Source: Trichopria drosophilae
Taxonomy: Eukaryota; Arthropoda; Insecta; Hymenoptera; Diapriidae
Assembly: GCA_030407085.1 (NCBI GenBank)
Contig: CM059585.1
Location: forward strand, 9,355,001 to 9,419,000
DNA: 64,000 nucleotides
Direction: 5' to 3'
Part shown: positions 46,704 through 57,610 of the stretch, piece by piece
Position numbering within the stretch: the stretch's first letter is position 1
Layout of the letters: each line of letters begins with the position of its first letter
Translations under genes and position numbers: made by a program
Notes under the pieces: generated by a model
What the model was told of the DNA's origin: nothing
Databases searched by the model: none
What the model saw: the letters and a program-made list of their open reading frames with translations, nothing else

Positions 46704-47627
46704 TACAGTAGAACCCCTCTTATTTCAACTGGTCAAGGTTTTCAAGATGGCGCCGACCCTTCTTATTTGAAATTTCCCCTTACCCCCTTACTCTATTTAA
46801 CGCTTTAATAGTGGATGATAATATCTGATATCTTTTTATTTTTGTTAGACATCGTATATATTTTAGAGTTGAATTATGCAAAATATATATATATATAATT
46901 TATCTGAAAAATGTGTAGAGAATTTTAAATTTGGGTAAAAATGTAACGAGATCACAACTCGTGCCTTTATGTGATAAATAAAGACTGCAACATTTCGCAT
47001 TCATTTATGGGCATTTACATCTGCATTCGAGTGTAGAAATAAATATTTTAAATTTACATTATGCACTTTATTACATCTAATTATGTATCAATAATTTTTT
47101 GTTTCACAAACAAATACCCTCTGATTAAGACCGAAATGAATATAGGGCAATATTTAACCCAAATTTGCAAATATGATTAATGATTAAAGCTTCAAATCAC
47201 TTCAAATTCAGTACTAAGCTGCTGATATTGGATTTGTTTGTTATTTTGCAATGAAAGACTTTTCAATTTATGTGGAGGTCTTGAAATACACATCATTAAA
47301 AATTGACAACATCCTAACCTTCAAATGTGCACTTTTATTTTACGAAATTAGCAGCTTCTCGAATAATTTGTATGATGTAAATCATGAGTTTGATGCAAAA
47401 TTTTAAATTAATTGGAAATTTCATTAGATATCAGTCTACCGACTATACGTGTTTGCACATTTAGGTTAAACGGTATTTACACTGTACAACTTTGATGGTG
47501 TAAACACTGTAAACTGTATCGAGATGTTCGAGCGGTGGTGGGGGAAGGCCTGAGGGGAAACGATTCAAATAAGAGGAGTTGGACAATTCTAATAAGAGGG
47601 GCAATTAAAATAAAAGGGTCTACTGTA
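46704..47627. mobile_element. TA-flanked MITE, pogo/mariner-like
   Basis: The element is 46706-47625 (920 bp) between TA dinucleotides. Ends: CAGTAGAACCCCTCTTATTT and, reversed, CAGTAGACCCTTTTATTTTA. The subterminal GGTCAAGGTTTTCAAGATGG and AATAAGAGGAGTTGGACA repeats parallel those of the 41.6-43.3 kb pile. Confidence 0.82.
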
Positions 47628-48319
47628 TATTAGAAACATCGCCAGTGCAAACTCCCACAATTTAAGGGAACGTTCTTTTCTTTATATGCGATTTTTATCG
47701 CGACAATAATGGCGCATTATCAAAAATCTCACGATGAAAATAGATTTGTGCCTTAAAAAGAAGGTATGTGCCTTATCTTTCGGAAAGGCTACTCGACCCT
47801 TGATCGACTTTTTAAAACAGGCTATATAAATGGGAGTGGCAAACATTTAGTATAACATTAGTAAAAAATTATAAACAATAAAGTATTTTCAAACTTTATT
47901 GGGTTCGTCCTAAAGTGTAGATAACGCGAAATAGTTGTCCAGTTTTTTTGGTAAAGATTGTAATCCACCGAACTGTCCCTATTGAAAAACCGCTCGACGC
48001 ACTCGGTAATAATACACAACTCGCTTATTTTACTACTACATAATTTAAAATTCTGCATTCAACTTCTTCATACTTATAAAAAAATTGTCCACTGCAAGCT
48101 TCCAATAAATCGAATGTTGTAATACACGCAACTACTACTCTACATAATTACAATAAAATATTGAAATTGCAATATCTCGAAAAGCTCTCGATGAAATATT
48201 TTAAATAAAGTTTTTTTCGAGGTTTATATGAAAGAGTGGTAGCTGATGAATGGTGAATGTCGACTCAATTTTTTTATACCTGAAGTTGGTTCCAACGAAC
48301 CGTACATCAATAATGTATG

Positions 48320-49071
48320 TTTACACTACATGTTTAATTAAATTGTAGGTATCGAGATGATTTCTGCACGTTTTATGGACATTTTTGAGGTTGCTGAATC
48401 CACAAGATGTGGAAGAAAATATCGATTTTGCAATAGCTGGACTCAAAATATCGGCTTAATCCAATAACCGATTGAAACATGGATTTTTCCATACAATGTC
48501 AGTATTTATAACAATTTTAAATTGCAGATCCAATATGGCGGAAAAACATATACAAATTCTTGTAAAATTTACGGAAATTGACACTGGCAGGTTTTTTGGA
48601 GTTTTTAGCTATGAATTTGATGTCGGCTTGTAAAAGTTCAAGATAACGTAAATTCCCGCAAATTTCTACTCTGAGATTATTATGGTGTTTAATTTTGGAA
48701 CGATTTTTACGAATGCATACTGTTACTTTTGGAATAAAACTCACTTATCAAATTATTTTTAAGAGTGTAATATTTTTATTTTCCTCTCGTTAGGTCATCA
48801 AAATCAATATGACATTCCTATCGATTGACGCACGCCCTTCCTTTCCAAAAACATGATTATATTTATCCTCATTTTCGAACGAATACAAACTTTTAACGCC
48901 ATGGAATAGAATACATAAAACTATAACATTCGGCGCAAAAAAATGCCGTCTCGGCAATTATATCGATATATGTACATACCAAGTTATACTCTATCGAACA
49001 ATCATATACATATATATCAATTAAATCGATGTACAAAATTATAGCCCGACATTTTACATATGCTCACATAT

Positions 49072-49127
<56 letters not shown>

Positions 49128-50010
49128 TTTTTTGAACAAGAATTGAATGATTTTGAAATAAAATTTTTTTTCTTAACAAAATCAGTAACAATGTATGGTG
49201 TGAACATGAATCTGCAATTGATATTCATCAATACAACTGTATCAGAAAGAAATATTCATTATCAACGAATATTTATATTAATTAGAATACATATATTGAT
49301 TTCAAAAGTAACCGCAGTTACTTCTACGAGCACGCTGGCAATTCTATACACAACCCTTGTATTACTAATTCTTTTTTTATTGTTATAATCCTGTTTGGCC
49401 ACCCTATATGCAGTGTGGAATAATAATGCTTGAACCTATTCAGCATCGTTTCATCCGATTTGTGTCATTTAAACCCTTACCAGCACGATGTCGATTTTGA
49501 TTGCCACCTTTTCTCAATTAATTTGTTTTATTTTTGAAGTATTTAAAATTTCATTTTGTTGCACATTTTTGCTTCTTTATTTTGGCAAGATGTTTAGACA
49601 CATAAGTAAATAAATATTTGTTATAATTACTATGATAATGATAAACAAAGTACATATATTTTTTTAAACTGCTTTTTTATAGAAAAAATGTATGCTGAAA
49701 GGAAATTGTTGCCTAATCACGACGAAATTGATTAATCGTGGATTTTTGGGGTTGCTGATTGCGAATCTAACCTCAGATTTTTAAAATTAAAAATGGCGGG
49801 TACGACACGGCCGATCAAAGTCTAAAAAATTACTTGATCCAGCTGAAACTATAGGTACTCTAGCGTTTTTGAGGTAACAGAATTCGAATCTGCTCTTAGA
49901 TTTTGACATTTCAAAATGAGGGATCATACTTACATTCGTATATTTAATTTTGGATCCGGCATTTTCAATTTTGAATATCTATGATAGGTTCGTAATCTGC
50001 GACCCCCAAA
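48320..50010. other. Noncoding DNA with a CT microsatellite and repeat fragments
   Basis: A perfect (CT)n tract of about 50 bp lies at 49072-49123. At 48525-48545 and 49735-50010 are fragments of the 'GGGGTTGCTGATTGCGAATC' / 'AAAATGGCGG' repeat found inside the TTAA elements. I recognise no gene. The open frame at 49029-49388 is seeded by the CT tract. Confidence 0.5.
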
Positions 50011-50029
50011 CCTCCCCGGAAAAGAAAAT

Positions 50030-50970
50030 TAGGTATGATGAAAAAGAAGGTATGTATACAGGAAAGGGAGATAGTTATAGACAAGGAGAGGTGGAGGGTT
50101 TTGATAGTGTATAATAAAGAGGGTCGGAAAGAAATGTTAGAAAAGCTGCAAGAGGTAATTAAGGAAAATGAAGAGGGAATTTTAATTGTAGAAGGGGATT
50201 TTAATGCTAGGATAGGGAGAGAAGGAGGGTGGGAAAAACAAAGCCTTGTGATGTAAAGGACATGCAAGAGGTGAATAGAGAGTCTAAAGATAGCGTAATA
50301 AATAAACAAGGAAGATTTGATGGAAGTGATAGAGGAGAGAGGATGGATGGTAATGAATGGAGATAAGGTGGGGGATGATAAAGGGGAGTGGACTTATGAG
50401 AAGGCAGGAGGGAGGTCGGTAATAGATTTGGGCATAGTGAATTGGGAAGCTTGGGAGAGAGTTTGTAGATTCGAAGTAGGGTGTAGAGGGGAGCGAGGGG
50501 AGTCAGACCACCAGCCAATTATGATGGATGTTGGGAAATGGTATGAAAGAGAGGAGGAGGAGAGAGGGGAAGAAGAAAGGGTCCAAGATTGGTCAGATGA
50601 GGGTATACGGGAAGAGGGATGTCACCAATGAGATAAATGATAGTAAAAAATTGGTAATTTAATTAAATAAATTAATCGTATTAATAAATAAATTATAAAA
50701 TTATTAAAATTTATTATTAAATATTTATTTAATATAATTATATAATTTATTGAAGAAAAAAAACTAATTAAAGTGGAGAGGGGTAGGGGGAGTAGAAGAG
50801 AGGTGGGAGGAACTTGAGAAAGAAATAATGGGGGCAATGGGTTGGAAAAGAAAAGGGAAGAAGAAAGGGATAGGGTGCCAGTGGTGGGATTTGGAATGCA
50901 GGAAAAAAAGAGAGAGATGCACAAAGAGAGAAGAAGATACAGGATAGAAAAGGAAGGAGAGTCTAGTTGT
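50030..50970 (+). pseudogene. Degraded LINE endonuclease region
   Basis: The plus strand gives, across several frames, GILIVEGDFNARIGREGGWE (APE endonuclease 'GDFN'), then WMVMNGDKVGDDKGEWTYE, GGRSVIDLGIVNWEAWERV and ESDHQPIMMDV (the 'SDH' motif), and after an AT-rich interruption (about 50640-50765) WWDLEC and a Lys/Glu-rich stretch. The order matches the endonuclease and linker of a LINE type I associate with hymenopteran genomes. Frameshifts and stops make it non-functional, and no reverse transcriptase follows. Confidence 0.75.
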
Positions 50971-51220
50971 CTGGCCGATCTGGTTGTCTGGAGAGTCATG
51001 GCAATCGTTTCTACTTTAATTTGTTTTCCACTCAATTGTTATACTTTTATTTATTTTAAGTTTGAAATTGTTGACTGTTGCATTGTGCCAACTGTATAAT
51101 AAATTGTAAGGTCCGTTAAAAAACTTCGGAAACATATGCCAAGACGTCCATCTATTGCCAGGATGTTGTATGCATATGATGTCTCTCAGAAACGACAAAC
51201 CCATACAGCAAAATAGAGAA

Positions 51221-51387
51221 GAGTTCAAAATGATTTCGAAATGTGCTCCAAAAGAAGTCAGATGATCCACTTTCTGAGTGTTATCTGAACACGAGTTCAA
51301 AGATCTCACAATGACATGTTCAGAAAATCCCTAGAAAGTGGGACATCTGACTTCTTTTAGAGCACATTCGGAAATCATTTTGAACTC
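51221..51387. repeat. Inverted repeat with arms of about 55 bp
   Basis: GAGTTCAAAATGATTTC...GTGCTC.AAAGAAGTCAGATG at 51221-51280 is mirrored by CATCTGACTTCTTTTAGAGC ... GAAATCATTTTGAACTC ending at 51387. It lies just upstream of the BRE1 leader exon and may be a small MITE. No target duplication is certain. Confidence 0.75.
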
Positions 51388-51606
51388 TTTTTTATTTTCT
51401 GGGAAGTTAGTCTTTTCTAGTAACTTGTCTAGTAACTTTTCCTCTTCCGCCTGCAGGTCGATAGGGTGCAGTACCATACGTTACTACGTAGATTGAAAGT
51501 GCAACTTTCACTCTATTTTCTTTGTAACATCGGTGGTTGTTTCGTGTAAAAGCAGGAGCAGCAAGAACAACTCGAACGTTTGGTAGCGTAGCATTAACGA
51601 AGGAAA

Positions 51607-51681
51607 ATGGCGTCTTTATTCTTCAAAAGCATCATTCGTCTTCGTTGGCTGTGGCGTTGTTCTAATGCGTTCGTTCGTTAG
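51607..51681 (+). CDS. Upstream ORF in the BRE1 leader, 24 codons
   Basis: An ATG in a favourable context (AAAATGG) opens a 24-residue frame (MASLFFKSII, ending NAFVR) that closes with TAG at 51681, 12 nt before the leader exon's splice donor. It is entirely within the predicted 5' untranslated region of BRE1. It could damp translation of the main frame. No conservation evidence is available. Confidence 0.4.
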   Translation: MASLFFKSIIRLRWLWRCSNAFVR

Positions 51682-51797
51682 GTAGATTTGGAGGTAAGAT
51701 TTACTAACGCCACTAATAATATTCACTCGTGACGTATCTGATTTTATCGCAGAATTCAAAGACTATCCAGGAACGTTGCAAGAATAAAGCCTGGAAG

Positions 51798-51947
51798 ATG
51801 TCTAAGCGTTCAGCTGATACCGGAGATACGTCTTCGCAACCTCCTATCAAGAAGGTCCAATTCGAGCCAACCCTCATAGGGTCGATATCCACTCTCGAGG
51901 AGATGGATATGAAGGTCCTACAATTCCAAAATAAGAAGTTGGCTCAG
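51798..51947 (+). CDS. Bre1: E3 ubiquitin-protein ligase BRE1 (RNF20/40), first coding exon only
   Basis: BRE1 monoubiquitinates histone H2B in the nucleus and supports transcription elongation. The 50 codons start MSKRSAD, followed by [30 protein letters not shown] and KKLAQ, matching the start of insect Bre1 closely. The exon begins at an acceptor (TTTTATCGCAG ending 51752), 45 nt before the ATG, and ends in phase 0 at a donor (GTAAAT at 51948). A leader exon ends at 51693 (GAG|GTAAGA), giving a 59-nt intron with TACTAAC inside. The coiled-coil and RING exons (roughly 900 residues more) were not found before 64000. So the 12 kb downstream is probably its first long coding-region intron, filled with LINEs and satellite. 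Confidence 0.9.
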
Positions 51948-53390
51948 GTAAATCACACTTACCACCTGCTAATATTCTTCATTTTTGACAATTCACATTT
52001 AATTTCACCCTGTAAATTGTTGTTCTAAAAGAAAATTAATATTTGTTTAAAAAATATACCTTCGAAGGATCCATTGCTTTCGTATCTTCGAAAAATTTAT
52101 AGTTACTTGTCCGTTGCAAATATCTTTGAATATTTGTTTATGAATTTTAAATTTTTACAATTTAATAATGGAATTACACATTGCAACAGTATCTAAGTAT
52201 AGATATAAAAAAAGTCTAAAAAGGTTAGGTTATTTTCGTGACTTTAAAATAACATAAACGTAATTTATAATTTATATAAAATGTAGTAAAATATTTACTT
52301 AGAGTTCCCAAAACTGTCATATGTAAGCTAGTTTTAGCACATTATTACTAGTTTGTGGCTGGATTTATTTTTAGACTTTTAGAAGTATAAATATGTACTC
52401 TCTGATGCTTCAAAATGTAGGCTGACAGACTTGACAGTCAAAGTACTTTAATAAATTTCATTAAAAAAGTACAAAATTAAAATATATTTAGGTTTATAAT
52501 TAAATATTTAAAATCAATAAAAAATTTCATGATTTTAATATTCGAAAAAATATTTTATAGTTATAAATTATAATAGTTTTAAAGTTATAAATATTGAAAG
52601 TAAATCATAGTATTTTTCTTATATAACAATTTTAAAATGTTTAAAAGTAAATTTAAAAACAAAAACTTCATTCTTATTTATATTATCTTGTCATGAACAT
52701 TCGAAACATAATTCATTCATTCAACGATACCTTATCTACATGTAAGTTTCAAGGTTGACAGAAACGTCACAATTTTACAAGTGTTTACAGATGTACAAAT
52801 AGTTGATTGTTTTACTAAATAACTTTTGTTATATTCTTAATACATTATAGTTATTTTGACTGGTTTTGAATTTATATTTTAGACATTTATACTTGTAACG
52901 TAAAAAGAAATAATGTTTGAACTGTCGTAATGTTTTTTTTACTTGAAATTGACAGATGGAAAAATTTATAAATATAGGTTATGTATGAAAAGAATACTAA
53001 TTTTTTCATAAGAAATTCCAATATAATGATTAACTGTTTTTGTTTATTTCTTTTTCTTACATAATCAGAAACTGTAAGAATTTCAAGAATCACATTTGTT
53101 ATAAATGTTGATAATATATTATTTATAGGCATTTCAAAGTATTTGATTAGTTTCAACAATAAAGTATGTTTATATCTGTTTATTTTAGTTATTTATTATT
53201 TTGAGAAAAAGAATATCTAAAATTTTATTAAAGAAATTAAAGGTGAAAATAAAATCCAGCAATATTTCAGTCTCGATCATTTTTGTCATGTTTGAACTGA
53301 ATTTGATGGTTTTTATTTGTAAATTCGTGGCAATTTTATTTATTGGAAAACGGGCGTGGTAGGTTATGTAAAATTCATAATATTGACAGT
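51948..53390. other. AT-rich noncoding DNA, likely BRE1 intron
   Basis: No repeats or exons were recognised. Minus-strand open frames at 52887-53159 and 53185-53439 are AT-driven and lack motifs. Confidence 0.5.
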
Positions 53391-54228
53391 TCTTAAAGAA
53401 ATTTCGAAATATCTTCAAAAATATTCGAAACAACTTCAAAAATATTCAAAATATCTTCAAAAATATTGTGAATGTTATAAATCTTGTTCTTTATCTTTTA
53501 ATATTTTGTTGTCGCTACATAAAGTCCCTTAACCCCTTCACTGTTGATGTCTTCTATAGAAGACATGGCTAATTTCAATGCGCAAGAAATTAAATTCGCA
53601 TTTTCGGCTGTCATAATGAATTTGCCATTTTAAATTTCAAAAAACGGTGACCCCGAAAACAGTCGTATACGTTTAGCCATTAAATTTTGTTGCCTGGATC
53701 CCATTCCGCACTATGAGTCCACTTGCTGATTTTAGTCCAACACTGCGAAAGGGTTAATGGTAATCGAATAAACAGGATAGTATTTGGCTACTTTATAGTT
53801 GTCGGAGAGTTTCAGAACGTAATTATACCTTCAAATATTTGAAATATCTTCAAGAAAATTCGAAATATCTTCAAAAATATTCGAAACAACTTAAAAAATA
53901 TTCAAAATATCTTCAGAAATATTCGAAAATCTTCAAAAATATTCGAAAAGCTTCCAAAATATTCAAAATATCTTCCAAAATATTCGAAACAACTTCAAAA
54001 ATATCTTCAGAAATATTCGAAAATCTTCAAAAATATTCGAAAAGCTTCAAGATATCTTCAAAAATATTCAAAAAGCTTCAAATATTCAAAATATCTTCAA
54101 AAATATTCGAAACAACTTCAAAAACATTCAAAATGTCTTCAAAAATATTCGAAACAACTTCAATTATTCGAAATAACTTTAAAAATATTCGAAATATCTT
54201 CAAAAATATTCAAAAATATCAAAATAAG
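53390..54228. repeat. Short-period satellite AATATTCGAAAYAWCTTCAA, first block
   Basis: Tandem degenerate units of about 18-22 bp (TCTTCAAAAATATTCGAAAC / ATATCTTCAAAAATATTC). The block is divided by a linker (53468-53850) containing ATAAATCTTGTTCTTTATCT and AATCGAATAAACAGGATAGT. The linker recurs at 59301-59450, so the array has a higher-order organisation. The open frame 53839-54243 is only the repeat. Confidence 0.9.
53529..53757. mobile_element. TTAA-flanked 221-bp MITE, with empty site at 59359
   Basis: The element is 53533-53753 between TTAA copies. Ends: CCCCTTCACTGTTGATGTC and, reversed, CCCTTTCGCAGTGTTGGAC. The duplicated linker at 59341-59380 reads straight through one TTAA (CATAAAGTCCCTTAATGATA), showing the pre-insertion state. 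This proves the element boundaries and the TTAA target. Confidence 0.93.
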
Positions 54229-54566
54229 ATGCTGATGACGTAAAAATTTTTACTGCTGTCCAAAGTCTGCAAGATGCTATCAACTTACAGAGGGACTTGG
54301 ATGCCTTAGTTATTTGGTCTTTGGACAATAAAATGTCACTAAATTTAGATAAATGTAAATATATTTCGTTTCATAGAATTCGTTACCCCTTAGCATTATC
54401 ATATTCGATTAATGGATATAATTTGAAATCAGTGTCTACATTGAAGGATTTGGGAGTGGTTTTCGATAGCTCTTTTAGTTTTAAGAACCATCTACATGGT
54501 GTTATTTCCAAAGCTTATCGGATGCTTGGATTCCTCATCAGAAGTACTAAGAGTTTTAAGAATATT
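54229..54566 (+). pseudogene. Outer LINE, left part (reverse transcriptase thumb region)
   Basis: The reading frame opens in the catalytic motif (ADDVKIF; the Tyr of YADD is lost at the truncation point). It continues LQRDLDALVIWSLDNKMSLN, LDKCKYISF, STLKDLGVVFDSSFSFKNH and AYRMLGFLIRSTKSFKN. It is then cut at 54566 by a second LINE in the opposite direction; the frame resumes at 58154. The element is 5'-truncated and sits inside the short-period satellite. Confidence 0.85.
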
Positions 54567-54728
54567 TATTTATTTATTTATTAGTTTTTTACACGGGCTA
54601 TACAGCCCTTATACAGAGATAACAATAATTGTCGCTTAACATTAATGTAAGAAAATATATAAATTTAATGAAATAATTGAAGAGGTTAAATAAACTTAAC
54701 AAAGCAATTCTTTAAATATGGTAAAAGC

Positions 54729-57533
54729 TCATGGATCATAATAACAGAGTTGCAATTTCTTACACGATGTTACAAAATCAGAAAGAGACCCATTAACATT
54801 GCATTTGCCCGACATGTTATTCCATAATCTTGTTATACGAGGGAGAGCTGCGTGAAAACGAGATTTATTTTTAAAATTTCTAACTGAAAATGGGCATATA
54901 TTTCTACAGCCATACGATATATTACGACGTATGAATAAAGAGTGTAGTGCTGTAGAGTTAATGTGGCGTTGTAGGATCTTGTACGCTAAGGTTAAGTCAT
55001 TGACTATATGAATTGACTTTACAGTAGGTAACATAAAATATTTGGAAAATTCATTAAAGTCGTGACAGAATCTAGACATAGGCCTAACAGTTTTAGTTGA
55101 CAGAAATCTAATGAATTTCCTTTGAATTTTTTCTAATTGGCCAATATGTTTAACCGTATACGGTGACCAAATTTGAGATGCGTACAATAAGTTTGGAAGA
55201 ACAAGGGTTTTATAGATGTGTATTATGGCAATAGTATCCATAAAACATTTAGTTGATCTAAATAAAAACCCTAATTGCTTGGCTGCCTTGCTGTACACTG
55301 AATTAAGATGAGGGACAAAATTTAATGTACTATTAATCATTACTACGAGGTCTGTTATGCTTGTAACATTGTCTATTGCTCGATTACCAATCATATACTG
55401 AAAGTCAAAAACCGAATGTGTAGAAGAAAAGGATATTGATTTGCATTTATTGTAATTTAAACTTAGATGATTATCAGAGCACCAATTTACAATCATATTG
55501 AGATCTCTCTGTAAATTAGAAGCGTCCCGAGGTGTTCTGATAGTATTAAATATTTTTAAATCATCAGCATACAGTAAGGCATGACTAAAATGAATGCTCG
55601 CAAGGATATCATTAATGAAAATATTAAATAATAATGGACCTAAATGAGATCCTTGCGGGACACCTGATAGTACCAACACAGGGTCTGATACAGCACCTTT
55701 AATACGTACTATCTGTGAACGATTGGTCAAATACGAGGTAATCCAGGATAACAGTGAACCACTGATACCCAAGGTGGAAATTTTTGATGTTAACAAATTG
55801 TGGTCCACAGTGTCAAAAGCTTTTGCAAAATCCAGATAAATTGCATCTACCTGGTTACCATCTTCTAAAGAATTATTAATATAAGACGTAAACATTAGAA
55901 GGTTTGTAACTGTGGATCTACCCCTAACAAATCCATGCTGATTTTCAGAAATATGTGGAAGTAATATATCACCGAGTTTGGTAGCAACTATAGCATCTAA
56001 AAGTTTCGGAATTGTGCTTATAATGGAGATTGGGCGATAGTTGCACACATTGTGCTTATCACCGCCTTTAAAAATAGGGGTGACATAAGATACTTTCCAC
56101 GTATCCGGAAAAATTCCTGTTTGCATTGATTTATTGAATAGTGTGAGCAGGGGAGATGTTAAGGAAGAGCCACAATTTTTTAAAAAAATAGGTGGTAACA
56201 AGTCGGGCCCATAATTTAAATCACATTTTAGTAGATTGATAGCCGATTTCACATCTACAGAAGTGATAAGCAAAGGCGAGAATGGTAAAGATGAACTAAT
56301 GGCAATAGTAGCGGGGGTTCTAGACCTGACATAAACAGAGCCAAAGTATTTAGCAAAAGAGTTTGCAATATCAAAATTGTCGCGACTAGTTCCCTGTTCA
56401 TAGCACATATACTCAGGAATCATGTCACTTTTTTTTAAACTATTAATATAGGTCCAAAATGACTTAATATTTGTCCGTGCATGAACTTGAACCTTATTAA
56501 TGTACTCATTGTAATTTGCCCTTGAGAGGCGAATACATTTTGCCCTGAGTTTTTTGAAGACTATATAATCCCTAATTTCATTGGATGATTTCCAAGTTTT
56601 GTGTGCAAGCTTTTTCTCCTCAATTAATTGACATAATTCCCGAGAATGCCACCGTGGCCTAGTACGGTTATAAATTGTTTTTGTAGGAACAAATTTATTA
56701 ACCCCCTCGTAAACTCGAGTATAAAAATTTTTCATATCAATATTTAAATCATTATTATTTAAAATTATATTCCAATCAGTCGATTCTAAAAAGCTAGATA
56801 ATTTATCGTAGTTCGCATTCTTAAAGTCTAACACAACACTGGAAAATTCTCTCGCAGTCTCTTCCAATATCTTAAAACGAAGTAACACACACTCATGATG
56901 TTCATCTGGTTGAATGAGGATGTCGTCAGCAGCCTGAATTATAGAGTCGTCAATAGAAGAAAAGCACAGATCTAAGGAATATCCCTTAGATATGAGATTT
57001 GGCATAACTTGCTTTAGGTCTAAGAGCGCTGCGAGTCTTTGGAGTTCCATAACACTATCTAATCGACTAGGCCTGAGATAACCAGAAGTCGTGAAAGACA
57101 CTTGCCGATAATTGTTCCATTTAACATGGGGAATATTAAAGTCCCCCACTAGAATAACTTTAGAATCGTAGAAATTTTTGGCTAATTCTTCCACAATATT
57201 TGCATATTCATGATACGCCGAGGCAGGTATGTCTGGAGAAAAGTACGAGGCCCCTACCAACACTTTGATGTCCGGTAGATCTAGTTTAATGAACACATGC
57301 TCCGTTAGTGGGGAACAATAGTTTATTTGACATCTAATAACTTTAATAGTACTTTTTACGGCAATAAGAACTCCGCCTCCTCTGGTAGAATTTGCAGATA
57401 AATAATCTCTATCACAACGATAGACATCATAACCATCGAGACATAATTGCTCATCTTCAAAACTGTTGTTGAGCCATGTCTCTGTGAAAATTATAATGTC
57501 AGGACGATTTGTAATCACAGAAAAGTTTTGCAT
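54729..57533 (-). CDS. LINE ORF2: endonuclease and reverse transcriptase
   Basis: An intact frame of 934 codons from the first ATG. APE-type endonuclease: FTETWL (residues 16-21), GGGVLIAVK (52-60), VGDFNIP (129-135), DEHHECV (about 210-216). Reverse transcriptase: YRPISI (499-504), QHGFVRGRSTVTNL (532-545), LDFAKAFDTVDH (567-578) with the first catalytic Asp, LSGVPQGSHLGPLLF (622-636), YADD (655-658), then the thumb and a C-terminal region ending LCYYDP. The order and tail fit the CR1/Jockey group. The frame stays open upstream of the ATG and includes FTIYNQNVRGLRSKLDTL, the normal N-terminal start of the endonuclease. Translation therefore probably begins earlier, overlapping or abutting the ORF1 stop. 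It nicks target DNA and primes reverse transcription of its own RNA. Confidence 0.93.
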   Translation of the reverse strand: MQNFSVITNRPDIIIFTETWLNNSFEDEQLCLDGYDVYRCDRDYLSANSTRGGGVLIAVKSTIKVIRCQINYCSPLTEHVFIKLDLPDIKVLVGASYFSPDIPASAYHEYANIVEELAKNFYDSKVILVGDFNIPHVKWNNYRQVSFTTSGYLRPSRLDSVMELQRLAALLDLKQVMPNLISKGYSLDLCFSSIDDSIIQAADDILIQPDEHHECVLLRFKILEETAREFSSVVLDFKNANYDKLSSFLESTDWNIILNNNDLNIDMKNFYTRVYEGVNKFVPTKTIYNRTRPRWHSRELCQLIEEKKLAHKTWKSSNEIRDYIVFKKLRAKCIRLSRANYNEYINKVQVHARTNIKSFWTYINSLKKSDMIPEYMCYEQGTSRDNFDIANSFAKYFGSVYVRSRTPATIAISSSLPFSPLLITSVDVKSAINLLKCDLNYGPDLLPPIFLKNCGSSLTSPLLTLFNKSMQTGIFPDTWKVSYVTPIFKGGDKHNVCNYRPISIISTIPKLLDAIVATKLGDILLPHISENQHGFVRGRSTVTNLLMFTSYINNSLEDGNQVDAIYLDFAKAFDTVDHNLLTSKISTLGISGSLLSWITSYLTNRSQIVRIKGAVSDPVLVLSGVPQGSHLGPLLFNIFINDILASIHFSHALLYADDLKIFNTIRTPRDASNLQRDLNMIVNWCSDNHLSLNYNKCKSISFSSTHSVFDFQYMIGNRAIDNVTSITDLVVMINSTLNFVPHLNSVYSKAAKQLGFLFRSTKCFMDTIAIIHIYKTLVLPNLLYASQIWSPYTVKHIGQLEKIQRKFIRFLSTKTVRPMSRFCHDFNEFSKYFMLPTVKSIHIVNDLTLAYKILQRHINSTALHSLFIRRNISYGCRNICPFSVRNFKNKSRFHAALPRITRLWNNMSGKCNVNGSLSDFVTSCKKLQLCYYDP

Positions 57534-57610
57534 GAGCGTGTCCAGTTTAGAACGAAGGCCACGGACATTTTGATTATATATAGTGAATTGTGAAGTCCGT
57601 GGCCTATGAT

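Larger units (their letters stand above)
45646..48298. repeat. Widely spaced inverted repeat arms (about 45646-45765 and 48156-48298)
   Basis: The left arm starts CGGTTCGTTGGAATCAACTT and includes AACTTTATTTAAAATATTTC and ATCGAGGGCTTT. The right arm is its complement in reverse (AAGTTGGTTCCAACGAACCG). The left arm lacks a segment that the right arm has. The 2.4-kb interval contains two MITEs of other families, so the arms may be the ends of an older element filled by later insertions. Confidence 0.65.

Noticed and set aside
53839..54243. A Lys/Ser-rich repetitive protein
   Set aside because: It is a translation of the short-period satellite.
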